From: CP2-2F sp034432555
GTDB lineage: Bacteria; Chloroflexota; Anaerolineae; Aggregatilineales; UBA2796
Direction: 5' to 3'
Assembly: GCA_034432555.1 (NCBI GenBank)
Contig: DAOUBW010000027.1
Span: 8,690 to 72,689 of the forward strand
DNA: 64,000 nt
Below, one piece after another: positions 15,272 to 24,351 of the stretch. The position numbers and the translations under genes were made by a program. The notes under the pieces are model-generated. The model was not told where the DNA came from. It ran no database searches and saw nothing but the letters and a program-made list of their open reading frames with translations. Within the stretch, counting starts at the first letter, position 1; the number at the start of each line of letters is the position of its first letter.

Positions 15272-17353
15272 ATGAAAGAGTATACCACCGAATTTATACG
15301 CAATGTAGCATTGGTTGGGCATCAGGGTGCGGGCAAAACTAGCCTAAGCGAGGCACTGCTCTTTACGGCAGGCAACACCACGCGCATGGGCAAAATCGCC
15401 GATGGCAGCACCATTTCCGATTATGATGAAGATGAAAAGGCGCGCCAACTCTCCATCAGCACTGCGCTCGTGCCGATTGAATTCCAAGATCACAAGATTA
15501 ACCTGCTCGATACGCCCGGCTACACCGATTTTCAAGGTGAAGTGAAAAATGCCGTGCGCGTCTGCGATTCCGTGCTGGTCGTGGTAGATGCCGTTCACGG
15601 ACCCGAAGTCGGCACAGAGCTGGCGTGGCAGTTTGCCGATGAATTTAACCAGCCCTTATTGGTGGTCATCAACAAGATCAACCGTGAGAACGCCAGCTTT
15701 CAGCGCACGCTGGAAGCGCTGCATGTGCGCTTCCCAGAGTATAAGTTTGTGCCAGTGCTGCTGCCGATTGGTGAAGGCGCAGCCTTTCAGGGCGTGATCA
15801 ATGTGCTGACCCAAAAGGCATACTACGGTGCAGGCGCAGAGCGCAGCGAACCGCCTGCCGAGATGCTCTCCCAAATTGAGCAGGCACACCTTGCCCTGAT
15901 CGAGGCGGCGGCGGAGGCAAGCAACGAACTGGTGGAGAAGTATTTTGAAACGCAGACGCTCAGCTTTGAGGAAATCCGTGATGGAATGCGGATGGCTGCC
16001 CGTGACGCTGACCTGAAAACCGTGCCTGTGCTGGTTGCCAGCGGTGAGCTGAACATTGGCACCTACCCGATCCTTGAGGCGCTTTTGGTCTACGTCTCGC
16101 CGCCCTCACAGCGCCGCGTGGCGTTGGCAGGCAAGCCCGATGAAGAAGTCCAGTTCCTTGATCGCCCACAGTCGGACGACAAACCGCTGGGTGCCTTCGT
16201 CTTTAAGACCGTCTTTGATCGGTTCGTCGGCACTTTGAACTACTTCCGCATTTTCAGCGGCAAACTGGAGGGCGGACACAGCTATTTCAACGCCGAGAAA
16301 GGGCAAGAAGAACGGCTCGGGCAGCTTTTGGTAATGCGCGGTAAGGAACAAATTCCCGTGCCTGTGCTGCACGCCGGCGATATTGGCGCAGTGGCAAAGC
16401 TGAGCGCTACCCAAACCGGCGATACGCTCTCCACCAAAGAGAAGCCGCTTATCATCCGCAAACCAACCTATCCAGATCCGATCTATTCGGTTGCCCTGGA
16501 GCCAAAGACGCAGGCAGATGGCACCAAGATGGGTACAGCGCTGACCCAGCTTGTCCAGGCAGACCCAACTCTCCAATGGCGGCAAGATTCAGATACCAAG
16601 CAGGTTGTGCTTTCGGGTATGGGCGATATTCATATCGCAGTCGCCATTGGGCGCGCCGAACGTATGGGCGTCGGCTTGAACATCTCTGTGCCAAAGGTGC
16701 CCTACCGCGAGACAATCACCAAAACCAGCACCGCCATGTACCGCCACAAGAAGCAGACCGGCGGTGCCGGGCAGTTTGGGGAAGTGCATCTGCGCCTAGA
16801 GCCGCTGCCTGAAGGTGGCTATGAATATGTGAATGAAGTGGTCGGCGGTGCCATCTCGCACTCGTTCATCCCGTCTATCGAGAAGGGCGTCCGCTCGGTG
16901 ATGGATCAGGGCGTGCTGGCGGGCTGCCCCATTGTGAACGTGAAAGTTGCTGTGGTGGATGGCAAGATGCACCCTGTCGACTCGAAGGATATTGCCTTCC
17001 AGATCGCCGGGCGCGAGGCATTCAAAGAGGCGTTCATGCAAGGCGCGCCATCCCTGCAAGAGCCGATCATGAATGTGCGCGTGGTGGTGCCAGAAGAAAA
17101 CATGGGCGATGTGATCAGCGACCTGACCACACGGCGTGGGCGCGTGCTGGGTATGGATACCGAGAAAGGGCGCAGCGTGGTGACCGCGCATGTGCCGCTT
17201 GCCGAAATGCAGCGCTACAGCAACGATCTGCGCTCTATGACGGGCGGGCGCGGCGTCTACACTATGACCTTTGAGCGCTATGAGACCGTGCCGAGCCATG
17301 TGGCACAGCCGATCATTGCCAGCTACAAGGCAGAGGCAAGCAGCGACGCCTAA
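15272..17353 (+). CDS. Elongation factor G-like GTPase (EF-G2 type)
   Basis: This translational GTPase has G1 GHQGAGKT and G3 LLDTPGYTDF. The switch region EKARQLSIS replaces the usual RGITI of canonical EF-G, placing it in the EF-G2 group. Domains II to V follow in normal order, with full length near 693. The G4 motif reads NKIN instead of NKxD (Asn where Asp recognises guanine), which is odd. An ATG at 15272 matches family starts. A TTG at 15260 with an AGGGAAAG site 10 bases upstream is an alternative. EF-G2 proteins are less understood than EF-G and may act in ribosome recycling or stress. A strong terminator follows. Confidence 0.9.
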   Translation: MKEYTTEFIRNVALVGHQGAGKTSLSEALLFTAGNTTRMGKIADGSTISDYDEDEKARQLSISTALVPIEFQDHKINLLDTPGYTDFQGEVKNAVRVCDSVLVVVDAVHGPEVGTELAWQFADEFNQPLLVVINKINRENASFQRTLEALHVRFPEYKFVPVLLPIGEGAAFQGVINVLTQKAYYGAGAERSEPPAEMLSQIEQAHLALIEAAAEASNELVEKYFETQTLSFEEIRDGMRMAARDADLKTVPVLVASGELNIGTYPILEALLVYVSPPSQRRVALAGKPDEEVQFLDRPQSDDKPLGAFVFKTVFDRFVGTLNYFRIFSGKLEGGHSYFNAEKGQEERLGQLLVMRGKEQIPVPVLHAGDIGAVAKLSATQTGDTLSTKEKPLIIRKPTYPDPIYSVALEPKTQADGTKMGTALTQLVQADPTLQWRQDSDTKQVVLSGMGDIHIAVAIGRAERMGVGLNISVPKVPYRETITKTSTAMYRHKKQTGGAGQFGEVHLRLEPLPEGGYEYVNEVVGGAISHSFIPSIEKGVRSVMDQGVLAGCPIVNVKVAVVDGKMHPVDSKDIAFQIAGREAFKEAFMQGAPSLQEPIMNVRVVVPEENMGDVISDLTTRRGRVLGMDTEKGRSVVTAHVPLAEMQRYSNDLRSMTGGRGVYTMTFERYETVPSHVAQPIIASYKAEASSDA

Positions 17354-17381
17354 CGCACTTTCTGAGTGCCTCACAAACACT

Positions 17382-17422
17382 GCGGCGGATGGGAAACTTT
17401 CCCATCCGCCGCATTTTGTTTT
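17382..17422 (+). terminator. Strong intrinsic terminator of EF-G2
   Basis: A 12-bp perfect stem (17382-17393 with 17401-17412), extendable by A-T pairs into the loop, is followed by the T-rich run ATTTTGTTTTG. It lies 30 bases after the stop. Confidence 0.9.
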
Positions 17423-17440
17423 GTTGTGTCTTGTTGTGTA

Positions 17441-17479
17441 AGCGCTGAAGCTGATCATCTCTTGATCAGCTTCAGTGCT
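17441..17479. repeat. 17-bp inverted repeat between convergent genes
   Basis: Arms at 17441-17457 and 17463-17479 differ by one G-T pair and have a five-base loop. It lies just past the stop of the minus-strand gene at 17489 and probably helps end that transcript, although a U tract is missing on that strand. Confidence 0.6.
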
Positions 17480-17488
17480 GGTCGGTCG

Positions 17489-20218
17489 TTAGTTCCCGCA
17501 GAAGGGGAAGCACGAGTCGTCCGGCAAGGTTGCCGTTGGCGGCGGTGTTGCCGTTGCCACAGGTGGTGGCGTATTGCTTGCCTTCTGCGTCACGGTTGGC
17601 GTTGGTGTGTTGGTGCGCGTTGGCGTGCGCGACGGCGTGCGTGTTGGCGTGCGCGTTGGTGTATTGGATGACGTTGGCGTGATGGATGGCGTCAGCGTGC
17701 GCGAGGGCGTGCGCGTTGGCGTGCGCGTGAAGGTCGGCGTGCGCGTTGGCGATGGCGTGAAGGTGCGCGACGGCGTGAGCGTTGGCGTGCGCGTTGGCGT
17801 GCGCGACGGCGTGAAGGTTGCCGTTGCCGTGTTGGTGCGCGATGCCGTTGGTGTGATGGACGGCGTGAGCGTGCGCGACGGCGTGAGCGTGATCGTCGGC
17901 GTGTTGGTTGGCGTGCGCGTGCGCGTTGGCGTGCGCGTTGGTGATGCCGTGAAGGTGCGCGACGGTGTGAAGGTCAGCGATGGTGTGAAGGTGCGCGACG
18001 GCGTGAAAGTCAGAGTTGGCGTCGTGGTGAAGGTGCGTGAGGGCGTCAGCGTGTTGGTTGCCGTGCCGATGGGCGTTGCCGCCGGTGGCAAGGTGATCAC
18101 GCAGCCGTTATCGAGCAGCACTGACGAGCCGTTGAAGTCCGAGACGAACACCAAGCCTGGGAACTGCGATTGCAAGTTCTGGTTGGTGCCGTCAAAGTCC
18201 ACCCAGACGGCGTGCGAAGTGCCTACGTCAATCGAGGGCGAAGTGCGCCACTCAGCGTCGGTAGAGCGCCCAACCGTGGGCGAGGCTGTCTCACCGGGAC
18301 TCTTCTCCCACATCACAACGGTATCCGTAGCGAAGGCGTTCGCACCTTTTGCCGCCATGCGCGGTAATGACATGCCGACAAAGTACCGCTTCCAGAACAT
18401 ATCAAAGCCGACGATGGAGACGGGACGGTTGTAGGCAAGGTCGTTGTGGGCAAACTGGAAGCGCACCACGCCAAAGGTCTGGAAGGTGACGAAGGTGAAT
18501 GAGTAGAGCGCGCAGTTTGGCGCAGTGGTTGGTGTTGGGCTGGGCGGCGTTGCCGTCGGGATGCCCGTGTAACGCACCACGCAGCGCTGACCGCCGCCGG
18601 TGCCGTCCTCGGTGAGTGTGATCTCAAGCTCGGTGAAGTCATGCCGTGTGAAGATGGTATTGAGATCAGCGGGACCGTTGACGAGGCGCATTTGCCAAGT
18701 GGTCGTCGCGCCGGTGCCTGGCACTGCACGGTTCACCCAACTGGGCGCGGTACCGTTCAGCCAGACGGGACGGTTGCGGTCAATCACATCGCCTGACCGC
18801 ACGCGTGGCTGGCTGGTATCGTAATACCAAATGTTCGAGGGCTGCGTGCTGATCTTGACCTGATCAGGGTAGATGTTCGGGTAGATTTGATTCTCCGTCC
18901 ATGCCACGCGCATCGACTCGATGAACATCGGACCTGGGTTGGTGTTCTGGATATCCACCTGCACAAGGTTGTTCACAAGGCGCGGATCGCCGACAAAGCC
19001 GACATTCGTGCAACTTGGCGTTGCCGAAGGCGTCACCGTCCAAGAGGGCGTCAGTGACGGCGTTTGGGAGGGTGTTATGGTGCGGGTGGGCGTCGCAGAA
19101 GCCGGACCTGAACCGCCGGGTGTGTTGCTTGGGCGCGGCGTAAAGGTGGGACCGCCAAGGTTGGGCAGTTCCAGCACACGCGCCGAACGGAAGACTTCGT
19201 TGATCATCGTGCGGCGTGCTTCAAGGCGGATGTAAGGCTCATCTACCAACGGCAGCGGCGTGATGAGTGGGTGATTGAAGTAGACCACCACTTCCACAAA
19301 GTCGCCCGGACCACCCGGATCAAACTGATTGATGCCCTGCCGCAAGTTGAGATCACCGCCGTAATCGTTCAGGGCGTTCATGTCCACGCCATTAACCTCG
19401 ACTACCTCGTTGATCGTACAGAGACGGATGCCCTCTGCCTGATAGCCGTAGACAGCCTTGTTAGAGGCGGTAGTGACGTGCGCCCGCTCGTTTTTGTAGC
19501 GCGGCGCGGTGGAGCTGAAACGCCCATCGCCCAACGCCAAGCGGGAGCTGCACACGAAGACGTGGAACCAGCCCGATTGCGTGGAGCCATCGCCGCCCGG
19601 CTCGGTGTTGATGCCCGTACCGGGAATGCGGTACCACGGCGCTAGGGCTAAGCCGCCTGCGCCCACACGCGCCGCTGTCGTCATGGAGACGAGGCGCAGC
19701 ACGTCTTGACGCAACCAGCGGTGTTCATCAATGCCGGGATCGCAGTTAATGCCATTATAGCGCGAGGCGAAAAACGACTCATCATCAGGCACCGGCGAAG
19801 GACCGGCGAACTGATCGAAATGGAAGCGGTCGCCATTGATGGTCGTGCCAGCTGGGTTGAATGCGCCGAATTGATCGCCAAAGCGGCACGGCACACCATC
19901 GCCACTTTGCCCGGTGCCACCGGTGCCATCTGCCCATGGGTCTAGCACATTGTTGGGAATGTGTGGCGTCCATGGGTTATCAATGTTGTTGAAAAGCTGC
20001 TGATCATAGCGCCCGGTGACGCCATAACGGGCAGCAGCGCGGGCGGCATTTTGAATGGTCAGCCACGCTTGGAAGATGCGCCCAAACTCGATGATGCCCC
20101 AGATCAACATGAGCAGAATTGGCAGGGTCAGTGCAAATTCCACTAAGGTTTGCCCTCTGCGACGGGCGCGTTTCGTCGCAGAAAGTGGGGTGTTGGATTG
20201 GCGGCGAAGATTGAACAT
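17489..20218 (-). CDS. TadE-type surface protein with long Pro-Thr-Ser-rich stalk
   Basis: The N-terminus is a TadE/TadG-like prepilin segment: a basic stretch, then GQTLVEFALTLPILLMLIWG and FGRIFQAWLTIQNAARAAARYG. A long extracellular region follows with beta-rich domains. Residues about 720-885 are low-complexity Thr/Pro/Ser/Arg repeats of the TxTPS/TPTRT type. The end is a short Cys-containing tail (SCFPFCGN). Such mucin-like tracts are common in surface proteins of Chloroflexota. It is the last of three Tad-like genes on this strand, in probable operon order. AGGGGA lies before the ATG. No Tad secretion ATPase or prepilin peptidase is in the window. Confidence 0.85.
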   Translation of the reverse strand: MFNLRRQSNTPLSATKRARRRGQTLVEFALTLPILLMLIWGIIEFGRIFQAWLTIQNAARAAARYGVTGRYDQQLFNNIDNPWTPHIPNNVLDPWADGTGGTGQSGDGVPCRFGDQFGAFNPAGTTINGDRFHFDQFAGPSPVPDDESFFASRYNGINCDPGIDEHRWLRQDVLRLVSMTTAARVGAGGLALAPWYRIPGTGINTEPGGDGSTQSGWFHVFVCSSRLALGDGRFSSTAPRYKNERAHVTTASNKAVYGYQAEGIRLCTINEVVEVNGVDMNALNDYGGDLNLRQGINQFDPGGPGDFVEVVVYFNHPLITPLPLVDEPYIRLEARRTMINEVFRSARVLELPNLGGPTFTPRPSNTPGGSGPASATPTRTITPSQTPSLTPSWTVTPSATPSCTNVGFVGDPRLVNNLVQVDIQNTNPGPMFIESMRVAWTENQIYPNIYPDQVKISTQPSNIWYYDTSQPRVRSGDVIDRNRPVWLNGTAPSWVNRAVPGTGATTTWQMRLVNGPADLNTIFTRHDFTELEITLTEDGTGGGQRCVVRYTGIPTATPPSPTPTTAPNCALYSFTFVTFQTFGVVRFQFAHNDLAYNRPVSIVGFDMFWKRYFVGMSLPRMAAKGANAFATDTVVMWEKSPGETASPTVGRSTDAEWRTSPSIDVGTSHAVWVDFDGTNQNLQSQFPGLVFVSDFNGSSVLLDNGCVITLPPAATPIGTATNTLTPSRTFTTTPTLTFTPSRTFTPSLTFTPSRTFTASPTRTPTRTRTPTNTPTITLTPSRTLTPSITPTASRTNTATATFTPSRTPTRTPTLTPSRTFTPSPTRTPTFTRTPTRTPSRTLTPSITPTSSNTPTRTPTRTPSRTPTRTNTPTPTVTQKASNTPPPVATATPPPTATLPDDSCFPFCGN
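17560..18060 (-). repeat. Low-complexity tandem coding repeat (Thr-Pro-Ser region)
   Basis: A short-unit repeat built of GGCGTGCGCG/GTTGGCGTG-like units on the plus strand encodes the Thr/Pro-rich stalk on the minus strand. Unit lengths vary in multiples of three or six. It creates a long but spurious plus-strand open frame rich in Val-Gly-Val-Arg. Confidence 0.9.
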
Positions 20219-20239
20219 AGCCGTAGAGTCCCCTAAAAG

Positions 20240-22888
20240 TTAACGCGAAAGCCGTGTGAACAAGCGCCCTGCAATTTCGGTGAAGGCATCATTCACGGCA
20301 CGAATATCCTTAGCGAACCAGAACTGACCGCAGCTTGTGCGAGCGGCATTTTCATAGGTTGCATCGCCTGGGTTGGCAGTGCGCAAGGCGCCGTTGCTGT
20401 AGTCATACTGCGCGCACGGATCCGGTGGCTTAGATGGGTCTACGATAGTACGCCCATCTTGCACAACCAGATAGCGCGAGTCGCCTGTGGGCGGGAAGTA
20501 ACGCTCGGTCCCCAGCATAGTTTGCATCTGAGCAAGGGTTGGGCGCGTAGCGCGGTACCATGCCTGCAAGTGGTTATCAACCACGCCGTTATCGCCTGCG
20601 TCGGCAATGTAGCGCAGCACCTTAATGCCAAGGATGTTCTCGCCAATGTTGGTAAGCTGCCCTTGTGCATTCTTCTGGGCAAAGAAGATGGTGAACATGG
20701 CGATGAAGTTGCCCTTCTGCACAGCGCTGAACTCGATCAAGCCTGCAAAGTCTGCCTGATCACGGGTGTAGTCATCAGGGTCATAGCGATCATCGCAGCG
20801 CCCACCGTTCAGGTTCAAGCGCCCAAAGTCATCCATGCAGAAGTGGCGTGTATCAGGATGTCCGTCAAGGCATTCGGGCAAAGCAGGCTCACCACGCCAA
20901 CCAACGGGATTGCCGTCAGCGCCGAGCAAACTATCCCACCAGAAAGGCTTGGTGTCGTTGGCGGTACACTGTGGCAGCACCGGTCCCAAACCGCTGTTGG
21001 TTGGGTTGTTCGGACCTTCGTTCTGGTTGTTGGCAGTGCAGAAGGTGTACCACGGGCAGAAGCCAAAGCTGGCGCGGTAGGTGCCATCCTCATACTGGGA
21101 CTGTCCCCACGGGATCGTCTCAGGTCCGCCAGCGGGCGGCCAGCCATTCTCTGGCACGCAGAACTGCGGCTCACGACCTGCCTTCGGATCGAGGAAGAAG
21201 CTATCCTGACCGTCAATGACGCTATCGCCGTTATAGTCTTGGAAGTAGCGGCAGTAGCGGATGATCTCGTCAGGCGAGAGATCGCTTGGCTTCCAGGTGC
21301 CGGGGCCTGAAATGCCGCTGCCAGCTGGGACTGCCAGCCAATTCAGGTTAGAGCTGCCAACGCCAGAGGCTTGTCCGCTGCCCAAGAAGAAGCGGTAATC
21401 AGGCGTGCGGTTTGGGTAACCATCAGTCAGCAGCACCATCACCCAAACAGCCTCACGGCGGATGTAGTTGGGATTAACCAACTCGGCACGCGCCTGAAAA
21501 ACGCCGCCGCCCATGTTCGTATCGTTGCACTGCACTTGCGTCCAGTAATTCCGCACGCGGCGGAAGTTCACATAGTCGGGGTCACGGATGGGTTGCGTGG
21601 TGTAGCACTGACGTGGGCTTTGCCGTCCGGTCAGGTTCACCGAGACGCCAACCTTCTCATTGAGGGTCTGCACAGCGGTGATTTTATCCACAATGAAGGG
21701 CGGTGCTGCCTGCTCTTCGGCACGGGTGGCAAACACGCCTGCCTTCACCGTCTTGACCTCAGCGCTGAAGGTGACCAGCACTAGGCGGTCGCCACGCACG
21801 AAGTCAAGGCGTTTGATGAAGCGCCGTGCCGCATCGCGCACTTGCTTAAAGGGCTGGCAGATCAGGTCGCTAAAGTTGTTATCGGGCAAGCCGCTCAACA
21901 CACGCGAGGCAGCGCCAAAGCCAAGCTCAGGGTGCGTAGCATTGGTCATGATCAGCGCCTGTGGTAGGCTTGGGTTATCGTAGATATACCAATTCATGCG
22001 GTCATAATCGCCGCTGGTGGGCGGGGTAAGCTGTGTGGTTGGGTCGTTGCAGCAGCCCGCCCACGCATAGTTGGAGGCGTAGTTCACCTCGCTGCCCAAA
22101 AAGGTTGGGTCAGCATACCAACATTCACGGCGGATAGCGGGCGCACCGAGATACATGCCAGTATCAGGGACGGGTGGCTCAGGGCGTGCATCCGCCACAT
22201 CGCCGGGCGTTGTCTTATAAGAGTACGGTTGCAGCCCTAAGCTGACGAATGGCTCAAAGGCGCGCAGATTCTCGCGGTTGTCGGTCTGCCCTGACGGGAT
22301 GGCGTAGGTGCGTTGCGCGTAGTAGGTCTCGGTGGACATGGAGAGTGAGGTATCAATCACCAACGCCACATCCAACACAGCCGTCTGCGAAACAGAACTC
22401 GCCTCTAGGATAACTTCCGGTCCCCAGATCAGGGAGAGGAAGGTCGTTGGTGAGCGCACTTGGGCGGTGACGCGCACTAATTTTTGCGGATCAGGGCGGC
22501 ACAATTCCGAAGGCGGCACCTTGTTCAAAAGCGCCGGCAGCGGGTCTGAGCCGGGATTGGCGCGCACGTAGTCCGCCATTTCGGTTTCGCAGGTATCCAC
22601 AAAAACAGTGCTAACATCAATGTTGCCCTGCAATTGGATGAACTGCTGGGCAGCTGCCACAAGGGTACGGTAATCTGTGCCTTCGCGCACTTGCCCTGCT
22701 GCGGCAATGGCTGCCGCGTCTACGGCACGGGTGAGGGCGCTGTAGCGCACCAACATCAAGCCGACATCTACGGCAATGCCCACAAAAGCGATCAAGCCGA
22801 TGAATGCAACTGCCACAATCAGCAAAGATTGCCCGTTGCGGCTGCGGCGGTTCATCAGGCGAACGAACTGGCTGAAAGATGACTGCAT
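20240..22888 (-). CDS. TadG-like surface protein with von Willebrand factor A domain
   Basis: The 882-residue protein starts with a TadG-type anchor: SRNGQSLLIVAVAFIGLIAF, followed by GIAVDVGLMLV and ALTRAVDAAAIAAAGQ. A von Willebrand A domain begins near residue 170 (LDVALVIDTSLSMS), with the DxSxS metal site. LLTDGYPNR supplies the later MIDAS region. A very long insertion separates parts of the vWA fold and contains several Cys. Such proteins are usually pilus-associated adhesins. AAGGAGG precedes the ATG, an excellent site. The gene lies in tandem with two other Tad-like genes. Confidence 0.88.
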   Translation of the reverse strand: MQSSFSQFVRLMNRRSRNGQSLLIVAVAFIGLIAFVGIAVDVGLMLVRYSALTRAVDAAAIAAAGQVREGTDYRTLVAAAQQFIQLQGNIDVSTVFVDTCETEMADYVRANPGSDPLPALLNKVPPSELCRPDPQKLVRVTAQVRSPTTFLSLIWGPEVILEASSVSQTAVLDVALVIDTSLSMSTETYYAQRTYAIPSGQTDNRENLRAFEPFVSLGLQPYSYKTTPGDVADARPEPPVPDTGMYLGAPAIRRECWYADPTFLGSEVNYASNYAWAGCCNDPTTQLTPPTSGDYDRMNWYIYDNPSLPQALIMTNATHPELGFGAASRVLSGLPDNNFSDLICQPFKQVRDAARRFIKRLDFVRGDRLVLVTFSAEVKTVKAGVFATRAEEQAAPPFIVDKITAVQTLNEKVGVSVNLTGRQSPRQCYTTQPIRDPDYVNFRRVRNYWTQVQCNDTNMGGGVFQARAELVNPNYIRREAVWVMVLLTDGYPNRTPDYRFFLGSGQASGVGSSNLNWLAVPAGSGISGPGTWKPSDLSPDEIIRYCRYFQDYNGDSVIDGQDSFFLDPKAGREPQFCVPENGWPPAGGPETIPWGQSQYEDGTYRASFGFCPWYTFCTANNQNEGPNNPTNSGLGPVLPQCTANDTKPFWWDSLLGADGNPVGWRGEPALPECLDGHPDTRHFCMDDFGRLNLNGGRCDDRYDPDDYTRDQADFAGLIEFSAVQKGNFIAMFTIFFAQKNAQGQLTNIGENILGIKVLRYIADAGDNGVVDNHLQAWYRATRPTLAQMQTMLGTERYFPPTGDSRYLVVQDGRTIVDPSKPPDPCAQYDYSNGALRTANPGDATYENAARTSCGQFWFAKDIRAVNDAFTEIAGRLFTRLSR

Positions 22889-22915
22889 CGAGTCTGCCTC
22901 CTTTCTGCTGCCATA

Positions 22916-24112
22916 CTATTCTTCAGGTGTGGCAGTTGCCTGCGCACCGGGCGCAGGGAAAAAGCCGAAAACGTGAAAGACGGGATCATTGGCAAGCGAA
23001 CCATCTGCGCCAGCGAAGAAGCCGCCGCCAAAGAGCGCTGCAATCGGTTGGAAGAAGCGCGGGTGATACTGCCAATACATCTCCACCAAGACCAAGCCGC
23101 CGTTCGGGCGGTAGACTTCTAGCCCGGTGGTGGAGAGCGTCAGGTTCAGCCGCGTTTCGACATCCTGCACCGTAAACTTGGAGCCTAAGCAGTAGTTGTT
23201 GGGATCGCTGTTGTTGTAGGTGCCAATGGCGTTGCCCGTAAAGACAAAGCCACGAATGCCTTGCGAAACAGTCGTGATATGCTCACGCGGGTTGTCGTAG
23301 CGCGGGTCGCCAACGGTCAGCCCATAGCCGAGTTCGTCAATATCAGCAGGGCGCCCCGTGCGCCACATCGAATAGACATCCGGCGTTTTGTAGTCAAACG
23401 GATCGCGGTTATCGCCGCCGCCTTCAGTGGTGGTGCAGTAGCGGTTGTCACGCGGATAACGCCCCGTCACGCGCATGTAGAGGCGGTTGCTCGGCACCGT
23501 CGGTCCGAAGGTACCACCCGTCACCGATCCCTTGAAGGGTTTGTTGAAATCCATTATGGTGTAGGAGAAGGCAGAGACGACAATATCGTTCTTGGTAAAT
23601 TCGGCGGTGCGGTCAGGGCTGCCGGGCGGAATGTCGCCATCTCCGCCCCATGGGCGCGCATCCTCAAATTCCATCGGATACATGCTCAGGATGATTTGGC
23701 AGACCACTGCATCAAAGAAGCCGTAATTGCCCTCAGGACCGACTGTGTAGTTATACAGCGCGGCGTTTGGACCGCGCGGCACACGCCGATTTTGGTTGAT
23801 GTTATCGCCCAAGTTGTACAGGTGGCTAACGCCATCGGACGGCACAAAGGTATCGCAATCAAGGCGATTATAGTTGCGCGTATCCGCATCATTCCAAAAG
23901 ACCGGGCTAAGGTTGGCACCCCGACGCCCTGCCTCACGCACAAGGTCTAGCATGGTTAAATAATAGTTCATGGCAAAGCCCATCTCTGCCAAACCCAACA
24001 CCATCAAGATGAGGATCGGGAAGGTGATCGCCGATTCGACGATGCTCTGCCCTTTGGCGCCGCTTGGCTTCCCATCTAAGATGTTGATTACTTTTCCCCA
24101 CGTTTTTCGCAT
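22916..24112 (-). CDS. TadE-like pseudopilin protein
   Basis: The protein has the TadE signature near the N-terminus: SGAKGQSIVESAITFPILIL and GLAEMGFAMNYYLTMLDLVREAGRRGANL. This is a single membrane helix preceded by a positive region, with Glu5-like position in the helix. The rest (about 330 residues) is extracellular and has no recognised enzymatic motif. It starts the three-gene Tad-like cluster. Near its C-terminus a further hydrophobic stretch (QPIAALFGGGFFAG) is present. The cluster probably builds a surface-exposed structure; the secretion machinery must be encoded elsewhere. Confidence 0.83.
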   Translation of the reverse strand: MRKTWGKVINILDGKPSGAKGQSIVESAITFPILILMVLGLAEMGFAMNYYLTMLDLVREAGRRGANLSPVFWNDADTRNYNRLDCDTFVPSDGVSHLYNLGDNINQNRRVPRGPNAALYNYTVGPEGNYGFFDAVVCQIILSMYPMEFEDARPWGGDGDIPPGSPDRTAEFTKNDIVVSAFSYTIMDFNKPFKGSVTGGTFGPTVPSNRLYMRVTGRYPRDNRYCTTTEGGGDNRDPFDYKTPDVYSMWRTGRPADIDELGYGLTVGDPRYDNPREHITTVSQGIRGFVFTGNAIGTYNNSDPNNYCLGSKFTVQDVETRLNLTLSTTGLEVYRPNGGLVLVEMYWQYHPRFFQPIAALFGGGFFAGADGSLANDPVFHVFGFFPAPGAQATATPEE

Positions 24113-24351
24113 AGGTATCCCTCAAAAGCTGCTGTCGGCATCGGCGTTGCTGCCCCCACCACCACGCGGATTTCTGCTCGAATAGAGTACCGCTGCAAAC
24201 ATCATACCACAGGGCATATACAGGGTGTTGTCGTAAAATGTAGGGAGTCTGTAAGGATTTGTAGGCTTCCCAATCATTCGTTTAAGCGCCGTTTGTGCAA
24301 GGCAAGAGCCGCGTTGCCAACTTTGGGGCGGAACGTGGTAAAATAACAGCC

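Noticed and set aside
17560..18060. Possible CRISPR-like array
   Set aside because: Units are short, abut one another without unique spacers, and encode a protein stalk.
17574..18434. Long plus-strand open frame of Val/Gly/Arg repeats
   Set aside because: It is the antisense of the Thr/Pro-rich stalk of the TadE-type gene; the low-complexity repeat avoids stops in several frames.
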